Of a DNA stretch of 64,000 nt, positions 37,801 to 45,902 are shown piece by piece; position 1 is the first letter of the stretch, and every line of letters starts with the position of its first letter. The stretch is from Fratercula arctica. Taxonomy: Eukaryota; Chordata; Aves; Charadriiformes; Alcidae. A program made the translations under genes and the position numbers. The notes beneath the pieces are model-generated. The model worked only from the letters and a program-made list of their open reading frames with translations, was not told the DNA's origin and searched no databases. Location of the stretch: positions 4,020,927 to 4,084,926 of the forward strand of contig CANTUZ010000004.1 in assembly GCA_947846985.1 (NCBI GenBank), given 5' to 3'.

Positions 37801-37988
37801 TTGTACTAGTAGGTGCTGCCTTACTTTATTATATTTTGGCCAGGATAACAAAATTTATTCGCAAACAAAGCAAACATCTTTGGTCAAGTGATGAACATAG
37901 TGCCGTTAATGGACATTACCAGAACGGGATACCGAATGGCAAGTATAGAAGAAATGGCCACATTAAGCACGAAAAAAAGGTGAAATGA
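16915..37988 (+). CDS. UGT8: UGT8, ceramide UDP-galactosyltransferase (whole spliced coding region)
   Basis: The coding sequence is join(16915-17736, 32285-32427, 34182-34258, 35752-35971, 37625-37988), 1626 nt, giving 541 residues, the same length as mammalian UGT8. The enzyme transfers galactose from UDP-galactose to ceramide on the lumenal side of the ER, making galactosylceramide, the precursor of sulfatide, in oligodendrocytes and Schwann cells. Visible parts are a signal peptide at 1-20 (cleavage after Ala20 likely); an N-terminal acceptor domain with H34 and D138 where the UGT catalytic dyad lies; glycosylation sequons at N78, N333 and N442; the UDP-glycosyltransferase signature at 340-383; a membrane segment near 472-493; and a short basic cytosolic tail ending KKVK, a dilysine ER-retrieval signal. 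The in-frame ATG at 16891 lies before the splice acceptor and is intronic, so M1 is at 16915. There is no frameshift or internal stop. Confidence 0.97.
19782..19808. repeat. poly(T) run, 27 nt
   Basis: An uninterrupted run of 27 T in intron 2. It sits in a locally GC-richer stretch and produces poly-Phe or poly-Lys in the six-frame translation. It could be the tail of an antisense retrocopy, but I recognise no body beside it. Confidence 0.9.
20248..20310. repeat. imperfect tandem duplication, 32 + 31 bp
   Basis: Unit 1 (20248-20279) and unit 2 (20280-20310) both start GTGCTGT and end GAGATGGTTAATG. They differ by one indel and two substitutions. This is a local duplication that has begun to diverge, in intron 2. 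Confidence 0.85.
23617..23710. repeat. TA/TG-rich simple repeat with a 15-bp direct repeat
   Basis: A 15-bp unit, ATATGTAAATATTAT, occurs at 23617-23631 and again at 23638-23652. Interrupted TG and TA runs follow to about 23710. It is low-complexity DNA in intron 2. Confidence 0.75.
24941..24976. repeat. perfect 18-bp tandem duplication
   Basis: The unit GGTTAATATGTGATGACA occurs twice without spacer (24941-24958, 24959-24976), identical in both copies, which suggests a recent event or an indel polymorphism. Confidence 0.9.
29104..29130 (+). other. G-tract cluster, possible G-quadruplex
   Basis: G runs of 9, 6 and 5 (29104-29112, 29115-29120, 29126-29130) are separated by short linkers, satisfying the usual four-tract rule because the 9-G run can supply two tracts. 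They lie on the sense strand of UGT8 intron 2, so DNA or the pre-mRNA could fold. Confidence 0.6.
30240..30715 (-). mobile_element. CR1 LINE fragment, endonuclease region, antisense to UGT8
   Basis: Read on the - strand, around 30480-30555, it encodes a degenerate stretch with PTRG, LLDLI and TNEED in the order typical of the CR1 ORF2 endonuclease domain, followed by a stop. The flanking DNA has the familiar avian CR1 pattern of the same region. The copy is internal only: it lacks the reverse transcriptase and 3' tail and has stops and frame breaks, so it is an inactive relic. The + strand open frame of 159 codons (30257-30736) is the mirror image of this element and not a gene. Ends are approximate. 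Confidence 0.75.
31090..31105 (+). other. compact G-quadruplex motif
   Basis: G runs of 7, 3 and 3 are separated by one and two bases (31090-31096, 31098-31100, 31103-31105). The 7-G run can act as two tracts with a one-base loop, so the four-tract rule is met with very short loops. It is on the sense strand of intron 2, about 1.2 kb upstream of exon 3. Confidence 0.6.
32285..32427 (+). CDS. UGT8: UGT8 exon 3
   Basis: This 143-nt exon codes for residues 275-321 and two bases of codon 322 (phase 2 at its 3' end). It opens with Asp-Leu-Gln-Thr-Trp and contains the VLVSFGAGVKYLS stretch (289-301), the first strand and loop of the C-terminal UDP-sugar domain; S292, F293, G294 and G296 are the recognisable UGT residues. 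Acceptor is TAG at 32282-32284 and donor GTAAGT at 32428, the best consensus donor of the gene. Confidence 0.96.
32428..34181 (+). other. UGT8: UGT8 intron 3
   Basis: Donor GTAAGT at 32428 and acceptor TTTTAG ending at 34181. The interior is unique-looking AT-rich DNA; I see no repeat, exon or RNA gene. Confidence 0.93.
34182..34258 (+). CDS. UGT8: UGT8 exon 4
   Basis: This 77-nt exon completes Arg322 and codes to Leu347 plus the first base of Gly348 (phase 1 at its 3' end). It contains sequon N333-N-T and the EWLPQNDLL segment (339-347) that opens the UDP-glycosyltransferase signature. Acceptor is AG at 34180-34181, donor GTGAGT at 34259. Both split codons rejoin in frame. Confidence 0.96.
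34259..35751 (+). other. UGT8: UGT8 intron 4
   Basis: Donor GTGAGT at 34259; acceptor a strong pyrimidine tract ending TTTTCAG at 35751. The interior is AT-rich with no recognisable repeat or gene. Confidence 0.93.
35752..35971 (+). CDS. UGT8: UGT8 exon 5: core of the UDP-sugar binding signature
   Basis: This 220-nt exon codes from Gly348 to two bases of Ser421 (phase 2 at its 3' end). It carries most of the family signature: AFLSHGGLNSIFE at 354-366, with H358 and E366 in donor-binding positions, and PLFGDH at 378-383. The last pair is Asp-His, where many UGTs have Asp-Gln; His here is the UGT8 pattern. Donor GTATGG at 35972 is a weaker match to consensus than the others. Confidence 0.97.
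35972..37624 (+). other. UGT8: UGT8 intron 5
   Basis: Donor GTATGG at 35972; acceptor ends CCGCAG at 37624. The intron contains a perfect 31-bp tandem duplication (36907-36968). Otherwise it is unique-looking DNA, with no second exon visible. Confidence 0.93.
36907..36968. repeat. perfect 31-bp tandem duplication
   Basis: Copies at 36907-36937 and 36938-36968 are identical, each starting GAATGTCACTAAAG and ending AACATCA. Identity suggests a young duplication, possibly variable between individuals. Confidence 0.92.
37625..37988 (+). CDS. UGT8: UGT8 exon 6: C-terminus, membrane anchor, stop codon
   Basis: It codes from Ser421 (completed by its first base) to Lys541 and TGA at 37986-37988. 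It includes sequon N442-R-T; a hydrophobic helix at about 472-493, the single type I membrane anchor; and a cytosolic tail of about 48 residues with many Lys/Arg and repeated Asn-Gly, ending KKVK. Lysines at -3 and -4 fit the dilysine ER-retrieval rule. In mature topology the catalytic domain faces the ER lumen. The exon continues into the 3' UTR. Confidence 0.97.
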
Positions 37989-39048
37989 GCCAACTGCCCC
38001 ATGTAAAGTAGTAATGAATCAGATCAGTTATCGAATTTTATCGCTGTAACTTAGTCTAACAACTACTTAAAACCTCAATAAGCAGTTCTAACACTCCCCT
38101 TCAGTATGTAATACTATGTGACAAAATTCTACGGAACTAAGAAAAGTCTTTTAAAAAAAAAAAGGCAAGCACAACCTAAAATGGAAAATATTTTATTCTT
38201 AATACTGATGCAGAGAGGTTATTTTGGCACTGAAGTTTTTAGAAGCCTTAATTCTCTAAAGTTATTCAATGACCATATTTATGAATTTTCAGTTTTTAAA
38301 AGCTAAATGTGTGTGTCCCAAATGAGGAGAGGTTTCTTTTTATTTGCAGAGGTTTTTTCCTTTTATTTTTTTATTGTTTTAATATATCCATCTTTTAGCT
38401 GAGAGAACTTTAGTGCTAGTTCTGTGTTTCCTTTGTTGAAGGTTCAACATGTTGTGTAAGAATGCTGTTTAAAAAAATATATATAATTTTTTCCCAGTCT
38501 TTGTGCAAGAAATAGCAAGTTGTGGACTGAGAACACAGACATTAAAAAAAAAAATTATCTTAAAATAAGCACTGAAGAAAAATGGCAAAAATATATACTC
38601 ATTTTACTGATAAGCTGCATGACTCTTCTGCTCACTACCAGTACTTTGGCGAAAAGGGTCTTGAGCAAGTCTACAATAGGTCTTAATTTTTAATTTATAC
38701 AAGATTTTATTTGTTGCCTTTCTCTGCATACATAATTTATGCCATGAAAATATTAGGGACTTTTGTTTCAGTTTAAAATGTGGCTGTGTGGGAAGTAGAT
38801 TTGCATAATTAAGAAAAATAAATGAAACCAACAACAACAAAAAAAAGAAAACCTAGCCCTGTGCTTAATGCAGAAGGTGTTGTAATGGCCCAGAGCTGTG
38901 CGGAATCAAACCACTATTTGGGGTTTGTTTAAAAAACCAAACAGCAAATGCCCCTCCACCCAAAGTTGAATGTCTCTGCTATTAATTCTCATTAGTATTA
39001 AGTTCTTTCTAAATTGCAATGTTGTAGATGTTCTCTTTCAATGGTTGT

Positions 39049-39360
39049 ATCTGGAAAAAAAATATTACCTTCTCTTAGTCTGGGCCATGCAATCCATGTT
39101 CCACATAGTTGCCAATACGAATTCTCGGATGTGGGATGGGAGGCCGCTCTCCGGGTTGGGGGACCAGCCGCTCCTTCCCAGGTCCCACGGGAGGAGCGGG
39201 GTGAAGCCTGGCCACCTGAGCGGGAGGTTTGCAGAGGTGGTTGTCCCCCGCTCCTCCTCCTTCCCTTGCTATTGTCCCTCCCCGCAACAATCTCTTTCAA
39301 TCATTGTCGCCGACATGGGACGCTGGCGGTGGTGTGCACCGAGGGCGGGGATGCAGGGTG
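39049..39360. other. GC-rich, CpG-containing block in the 3' UTR region
   Basis: About 240 bp (39120-39360) is GC-rich with roughly 15 CpG, within very AT-rich surroundings. It has G tracts at 39133-39135, 39138-39140, 39153-39155 and 39158-39162. A 17-bp near-repeat (TCTCTTTCAAT, then TTGT) occurs at 39032-39048 and 39291-39307 with two mismatches. It could be a small orphan CpG island, a structured UTR element or an old insertion; I recognise no repeat family. Confidence 0.5.
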
Positions 39361-39946
39361 CTGGGTGTAAAAAATCACAACTGCCCTGCTCAACCAGAGT
39401 TGGCAACTATGAGTTTATTTCCATGTCATTCTGTTTACTTGGAATTTGCACTACACATGTTGTGAGTGTATGCTTTATTTATTTGTAGTTTGAAATCCCA
39501 TGCCTGAAAGAGAAAGGAGAGAAACCCATTTTACCTAGTGTTGTTCACTAACATGGGAAGAGTTGTGATGATTACAGGATGCTGAGATCATCTTCATACA
39601 CAGTGATGCAATATTTCACTATCATTCCATCAGGAGCCTCTATCCTATAGCAATAAATAACAGTACAGATATGTTTCTAATATACAGTACAGCTACTTGT
39701 ACTGCTTTCTGAATACTTGAAGAAAATGGTATTATAAATAAGCCTATTAGCTATTCCTTTTTACAATCTTGCAGTTTGCGGCGACTAAAGGAGCGCACAG
39801 AGGCGATGAATGGTGGGATGGTAATAAGACTTCGAGTGTATGAATGACTTGGTTTAAATGTGTTTTTTTGGCATTGAAGAGAAGGTACAAAAGCACTGAC
39901 CGGATGATTAAGCATAATTTAATCTCCACTGTGATAAAACTTAAGC

Positions 39947-39952
39947 AATAAA
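39947..39952 (+). terminator. UGT8: probable UGT8 polyadenylation signal AATAAA
   Basis: Canonical hexamer about 1.96 kb after the stop codon, followed 20-50 nt later by a TTGTTG...TTTTTGTT type downstream element. It is the best of three AATAAA candidates after the stop codon. Confidence 0.5.
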
Positions 39953-39970
39953 CATGGATTTAATAGAGAA

Positions 39971-42900
39971 ATTCTGTTGTTGGAAGTATGTTTTTGTTCA
40001 AATGAATACTGTTTATTTTAAAGTACCCGGTGTGTGTGAGTATATATAAACGTGGATGCTTAATAGGATACACCAATTTTTTTTCTTTTCTGTATGTACC
40101 ATCATGCATGATAGGTATTTGAAACGAAAAATTATTATATTTTTTGAATGTAGATCTGTTTCCTGGAGGAGTGTTGATCAATTGAAAGAGGGGATGCTTA
40201 AGCAGATTTCTTTTTTAAGGCAGTTTCTTTTTTAAAGTTTATGTGAACATTCCTGGTAAAGTGTATGTTGTTTTTTTTCTGTATGTGTTACTTTAGACAC
40301 ATTTCTTAGAAAGCAAAAGTAAAAGTTTTTTCATGGTGATATTAAATGAGATGATTGATTCCTGAATAGTCTCTGTAGATATAAAGAAGCTGCAATTCAG
40401 TTGTAGAAGAGGAAGTTGCTGCATTATTAATTGTATTACCAAACTTACAGATGGGTCTGACCCACCTAATCTATAGAAATACCTCTTGTGTTCAAACTTA
40501 TGTTCTTCTAAGTTCAAACATGATCTGATATTTGACTTATTTTTCATTTCAGTCCCCTGCAGTGATAGAGGGGCTTGTATTAGACCAAGTGGCTGGAAAA
40601 GATGGTGTGGGGGGGATGTTTCCACAAAACATGCCTGACCGAGTAAATTCGGTGCAAAATTTAGCTCTTGCCATAGGTTTTGGTATTCTGCTTTCTGATT
40701 CCTTTGAATAGCTCAAAGAGTCAAGAAGAAAGCAGCCATAAGAACAAGCCAGTTTAATTATCACCTGCAGAAACAGGAGATAGCTACCAAGTATTCAGAG
40801 TTTAAGGAAATCAGTCCATGTGCTAACAGTTTTCTCTTACTCCCCAGATCACTTGGAAAATCAGTTTTTAATAGTATTCTGTGCTAACATCTTTTTGATG
40901 TTCTTGAAAGATACCACTTCTCATGAAGTTGAGCGTGTTCTGATTTTACTCTATGGCGTGGTAAGTATGCAGTGTTTGCTGGAGTTAGTCTGATCCGTAC
41001 ACCAGTAATGAAGAGACACAATTAAAATGCTGGTGTATGAGTGCAAAAATTTTAGTCCTGTTATTTCCAGGGTGCTGTGTTTTCCCCCTTAATTTGTGTG
41101 GGTACCTATAAGTGGGTTGATTTGTATATGAAATCTAATGTGCGCATCTGTATTAGTAAGAAACAGAAGGTGGCCAGTTGATTCCTTCTGAAGCTGAGTT
41201 GAGCTTCACTTCCTTCAGTGATTTTTCAGAAGACGTTGGCAACTTTAATAAACTTTTGGGACTTTTTGGTGTCTTGACAAATGACTCTATTCTTCCTTTC
41301 TGTACAACACTAGAGAGGTGTGATTCTTTTTTTGAAGTGATACCATTTTCGGCATAAAGATATTATTTTTCCTGCAATGAGATCACGGTACTCTTTTTTT
41401 TTTTTTTATTTGGAGATGTGTTTTTGTTCTGGGGGCTGGGGAGAATGTGTGTTTAAAAATGGATTTAACAAATCCAATATTATACAAGAACTTGCCTGTG
41501 TTGTTTTAACTTGTATGTTGGGATGAATGGTGCACATGCTTGCCAAAAGTGAGCTGTAGTACTAACAAATACTTCCACCTGTGGTTCCCTGGAATGGTAA
41601 TATTCTCTGATTTCCAAGAAAGAAGGCAGTGCCTCTAATTAGAAGGTTCAATTATGTCAATATGAGAGAAGAGTCTCTGAAGACATGTTGCTGCTCTTTA
41701 TGTTAAAGGTCGAGGTGTGCTACAGAAGAGAGGTAAAGGCTACCTATTGCTCTTAGGTTGTGAAGAACGGTGTTTAGGTGTTGGGTTTTTTTTCCTCACC
41801 AGTTCACAAGTAGGATGAAGGATCTTTGAGGGGAAGGGAGGAAGAGGAGGTATCTTCTCAGCGAAATTTCATGTTTACCTTCTGTGAATTGTTTTATTAC
41901 AGAGCTGTAAAGAAAACCAAATAATGCATTTATTTTTTTATTCCAGTCCAGCAGCACTGGTACGAGAGTGGTAGCTGTAGTCAGGAAGACCGTAAGTCCT
42001 TTCTTTCATTTGGATAATTGTAATACTTTACTCAGGAAACACAGGTAAAAAAAACCCCACCAAAACCAACAGCAACCCCCCCAACACTCCCCCTGCGTAT
42101 ATCTTGGTACGTATTCTAAGTGTGCACTGTGGATAACAATGGAAAAACTTCCGTCTTTGCCATGACAGCGAAGGTTTGTGTTTCAAGATAAAGATCTAGC
42201 AGTGATTGGTGTTGCTGCTCAGCCAGCATTGAAATTGGCCAGATCGTTGAAGGAATGTTAAAAAGGAATTTTTAAAAATACACATGTAACTCCAGACTGC
42301 ATACCGAATCACGATACCAAGTCTGAGGTTTTACTCACCTGCTTGATCAATACTGTTTATTATGCATTGAAGAGAGAAGACAGTTTTAAAATAATTAATC
42401 TTCTGAGGCAGTCTTCTGCTGCTGTTTGGTAAGTACCGCGGGCCAGCTGAGGCTTACTTTATCTAATGAAAATTATACCTCTTAGTGGTATAAAAACGAA
42501 TTAGAACTCTTTTAAAAACAAAAAACAACCACTGCTAAATTTCATTTCATTGTAAAATAGCAAAAATTGGAGCGTGTCATGCATTTCTGTTTTGGTTTTC
42601 TCTGTTACTGTAATGAAACAAAAATTGGTTAGAAAAGATTGTATTTCACATATGTTGAGGGAATGGAAGCTTGAACAATAGGGAAATTTCAGAAAGTGTT
42701 TGCTGGAAGGTACTCGCGTCCGTGCGTGTTCCTTGTGGCCAAGAGGGGATACACTAGGTTTATATTGTTTAGGCATTATATAGGAGTTAGAAAAACGGAG
42801 AGATGAGGAGTACCAAAACTTCCTTGAGATGTCGTTGTGAGCCAATTCAGCAATTGCTCCTTAGAAGAACAGCGCTTTGCATTTCTGCATGAATTGGGGA

Positions 42901-45207
42901 AATTTGGATTGAAGGAGGTCTTGATGAAAGTGTGTCAAATTGGTGTTTGAACCATAAACAGCAGTCTTCAGTGAGATGAAAAGTGCTGTCATGAAAGCAC
43001 TGGTCTATGAAAAATAAAGACAAAAACATCAACTTACAAACAGAGCATAATTGCACTGTGTGGAGCATTAATTGGCTTTTTAATGTTAGTATGATTATAT
43101 GCTAAACAATTGTATGTCTAGGTGTAGGAACGGAGGGCTGGTGAGGAGTGATTGCTAAAGCAAGAAACAACATAGACGGTAACTTTTTGCAGATGGACAT
43201 CAAGATTTTTGGCAGTCAAATGGTCTAATGAACACCTGGTGGTATTTTTAAAGCAGGTATTTTTCACGTGTCTACCCAGGTGCTCAGGGCCCTCCTCTGT
43301 ATAATACTTTGTTTATGATGCCATAGTCAACTCATTGTAAAACAAGTGTTCATGTAGTGTCTTCATCTTGCTGTTAAGATTTGTCTGAGTCTTTTGTCGA
43401 AGATGCCTTGCCACCTATTGAGTCTGCCGCTTAAATGTCACCTTAATTTTTATGATTCGCCTCAAACTCTGCATTGGGTATCTCACTTATAGATGAGATG
43501 GTCAATGTTCAGCAGCCCCAGGTGTTGACTAACCCCTCAGTCCTTCTTCCCAGTACTACGCTATCTTGCCATATTGCAGAAATAACTAAAAATAAAACCC
43601 CTCTTATCAAAGTTCGTCCTTCTTCAGGATATTTCTCTAGAGCGGCTTTGGAGATGTTTTACTGATACAACGGTTGATAGAGAAGAAATAATTTTGGATG
43701 CTGGTCTACCAGACAGTTTTTGCATAAGGATACTGACACCAATTAACACATGCAGATGTTTGATCATCTGCTTTGGCAAGCTTAGATTCTCATGCTGATA
43801 CACAGTTTAAACTGGCTTTATGATGTTGGTTCTTATAGTTTTCCTTGAATGTTACTAAAACATTTTGAAAAGCCAAGGTAGCTTCTATACAGGCAAACCC
43901 TCGGGAGCGAATGTCCCAGCCCTGCTGCAGTTGTAGTTGCAGGCGTGGGATTCCTGTCACCTCTCTTCTTTCTTCCTTTTCTGGATGGGGAGACAGAACT
44001 TTGTCAAAATTCATTATACGTTAAGATGATTGCAAAATAAGTCTGCATATAGACATTTTTATTCCAGACTTAGAGAATGGGATACATCTCACAACTGGTA
44101 CATCTTTGTACTAATAGTGGCAACACCGGAGACGGAGTTACTCTGGCGTGCATCCATTTGTCTTGTTCTGCTTGTGATTGATTACTGCATGACAAAACCA
44201 TATTTTACCAGAGTTTTATGTAATTCATTATCTGAGTTCCATGGAAATAAACATTTTACAGTCCTCATATTTAAGAATCACCTAGGACAAGCCAAAGGTC
44301 AAAATTTTCATTTGTTATCTATGTTTCTAGTCTTTGTTATGATAAAATAAAATCTTGCCACATCTCATAAAGCTGGGAGGTTACTTTTTAGGACTGTGAG
44401 GTGATGTAAATACATAGGTATAGATAGTTTCCTTTATAGAAAAATCTTTCACTGTGGAAAACAAATTAGGAAAGCATGGAGGGGTGGGGGTGAGAATGAC
44501 ATGTTTGTTTTGAAATCTGGAGGAATTTGTTGTCCCACTTTGCCTGACACAGTGTTTCACTGACTGGGCTGTGTGCTGTATTAATTAATGTGCGAGAGAC
44601 CTAAGCAGCATTTTATGTGTTTATCCGTGCTGGTGTTATAAGAAAATGCAGAATTACATCAGTTGTTCAAAACCACAGGGGGCAAAGGTGATGGAGGAAC
44701 TGCTGACCCCACTCAGCAATTTGGGCATGAAGGGGAAGTGGCTGGTTTGAGATGAGCTGCAAGCAGTCGGTATAACAATATTCGGTGTCCTTTTCGATGC
44801 CTTAATGCATGTATCAGCCCAGTACCCAGGGATAAACCAATGCAAGTAAACTGATGAGAAGCTTCTCCAATGCCTTGGCTTTTGCCCACTCAACAGATAA
44901 AATGGACAAAAGAGAGTTCCAGAAATGGACAAGGAGAGGAATGGAAATTGTTCAGTCTGAGGAAAAATAAGAGGGAGGAAAGAAAGATGTGTATTGCTGG
45001 AGTAACCACTGCCTCAACAGAACTGTAACACGATGAACCTGATGAAATGAAAGGCTCTAAAATAATAGCACATGAAAGCAAGATGGAACTCACTCACGTG
45101 CCTTTCCCAATGAACTCAGAAGAAAACTAAAGAGCAGCACATTTAAAACCGATTCATAAAAATAAAATACTGTATTGCATAATATGCAGTTATCTGAGCT
45201 GTTGCCA
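39971..45207. other. intergenic DNA downstream of UGT8
   Basis: AT-rich DNA with no protein gene that I can support. It has a T run at 41393-41407 and two exon-like intervals with good splice sites (40553-40960 and 41947-41991) that lack coding support. No transposon is recognisable. Confidence 0.6.
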
Positions 45208-45717
45208 TGCATCCACCTCTGGAGCCTGCAGCACAGGAAAGACACGGAGCTGTTGGAATGAGTCCAGAAGAGGCTACAAAGATGCTCCGAGGGTTGCAGC
45301 ACGTCTCCTATGAGGACAGGCTGAGGGAGTTGGGGTTGTTCACCCTGGAGAAGAGAAGGCTCCAGGGAGACCTTATAGTACTTACGTACTTTCAGTACTT
45401 AAAGGGGGCCTATAAGAAAGATAGGGCAAACTTTTTAGCAGGGTCTGTTGTGGTAGGACAAGGGGTATTAGCTTTAAACTGAAAGAGAGTAGATGTAGAC
45501 TACATAAAAGGAAGAAATTTTTTACGCTGAGGATGGTGAGACACTGGCTGTAGTTGCCCAGAGAGGTGGTAGGTGCCCCATCCCTAGCAGCATTCGAGGT
45601 CAGATTGGACTGGGCTCTGAGCAACCTGATGTAGGTGAAGATGTCCCTGCTCGTTACAGAGGGGTTGGACTAGATGACCTTTGAAGGTCCCTCCCAATGC
45701 AGACTATTCTATGATTT
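45208..45717 (+). mobile_element. CR1 LINE, 5'-truncated 3' end
   Basis: About 510 bp of the CR1 ORF2 C-terminus and 3' end. Translated pieces include DRLRELGLF and KRRLQGDL (around 45316-45375), then YLKGAY, all CR1 ORF2 hallmarks. It ends with the typical CCCAATGCAGACTATTCTATGATT-like tail near 45717. Several frame breaks make it non-functional. It lies tail to tail with the next CR1 fragment. Confidence 0.9.
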
Positions 45718-45743
45718 AATACATGGCTTCAGCAATAATCAAG

Positions 45744-45902
45744 AATCACAGAATGGTTTGGGTTGGAAGGGACCTTAAAGATCATCTTGTTCCAACTCCC
45801 CTGCCATGGGCAGGGATGCCTCCCACCACACCAGGTTGCTCAGAGCCCTGTCCAACCTGGCCCTGAACACTTACAGGATGATTTGGGTTGGAAAGGGACA
45901 AG
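45744..45902 (-). mobile_element. CR1 3'-end fragments, antisense (two joined pieces)
   Basis: Starts AATCACAGAATGG and continues GGTTGGAAGGGACC, the reverse complement of a CR1 3' terminus. About 130 bp of the element is kept (45744-45875). Directly after it, a second CR1-like 3' end (TTTGGGTTGGAAAGGGACA, about 45878-45902) begins, so two truncated insertions or a rearranged one abut here. Confidence 0.85.

Larger units (their letters stand above)
37989..39970 (+). other. UGT8: UGT8 3' UTR (end predicted)
   Basis: AT-rich DNA follows the stop codon. AATAAA hexamers occur at 38817-38822, 39652-39657 and 39947-39952. Only the last has a good GU/U-rich stretch just downstream (about 39972-40000), so I place the main 3' end near 39970; shorter isoforms are possible. 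The UTR would include a GC-rich block at about 39120-39360. Frames of 60-172 codons here are not supported as genes. Confidence 0.5.

Noticed and set aside
38970..39488. 172-codon + frame after UGT8
   Set aside because: Frames on both strands overlap here because the middle is GC-rich; no domain, and it lies in the predicted 3' UTR.
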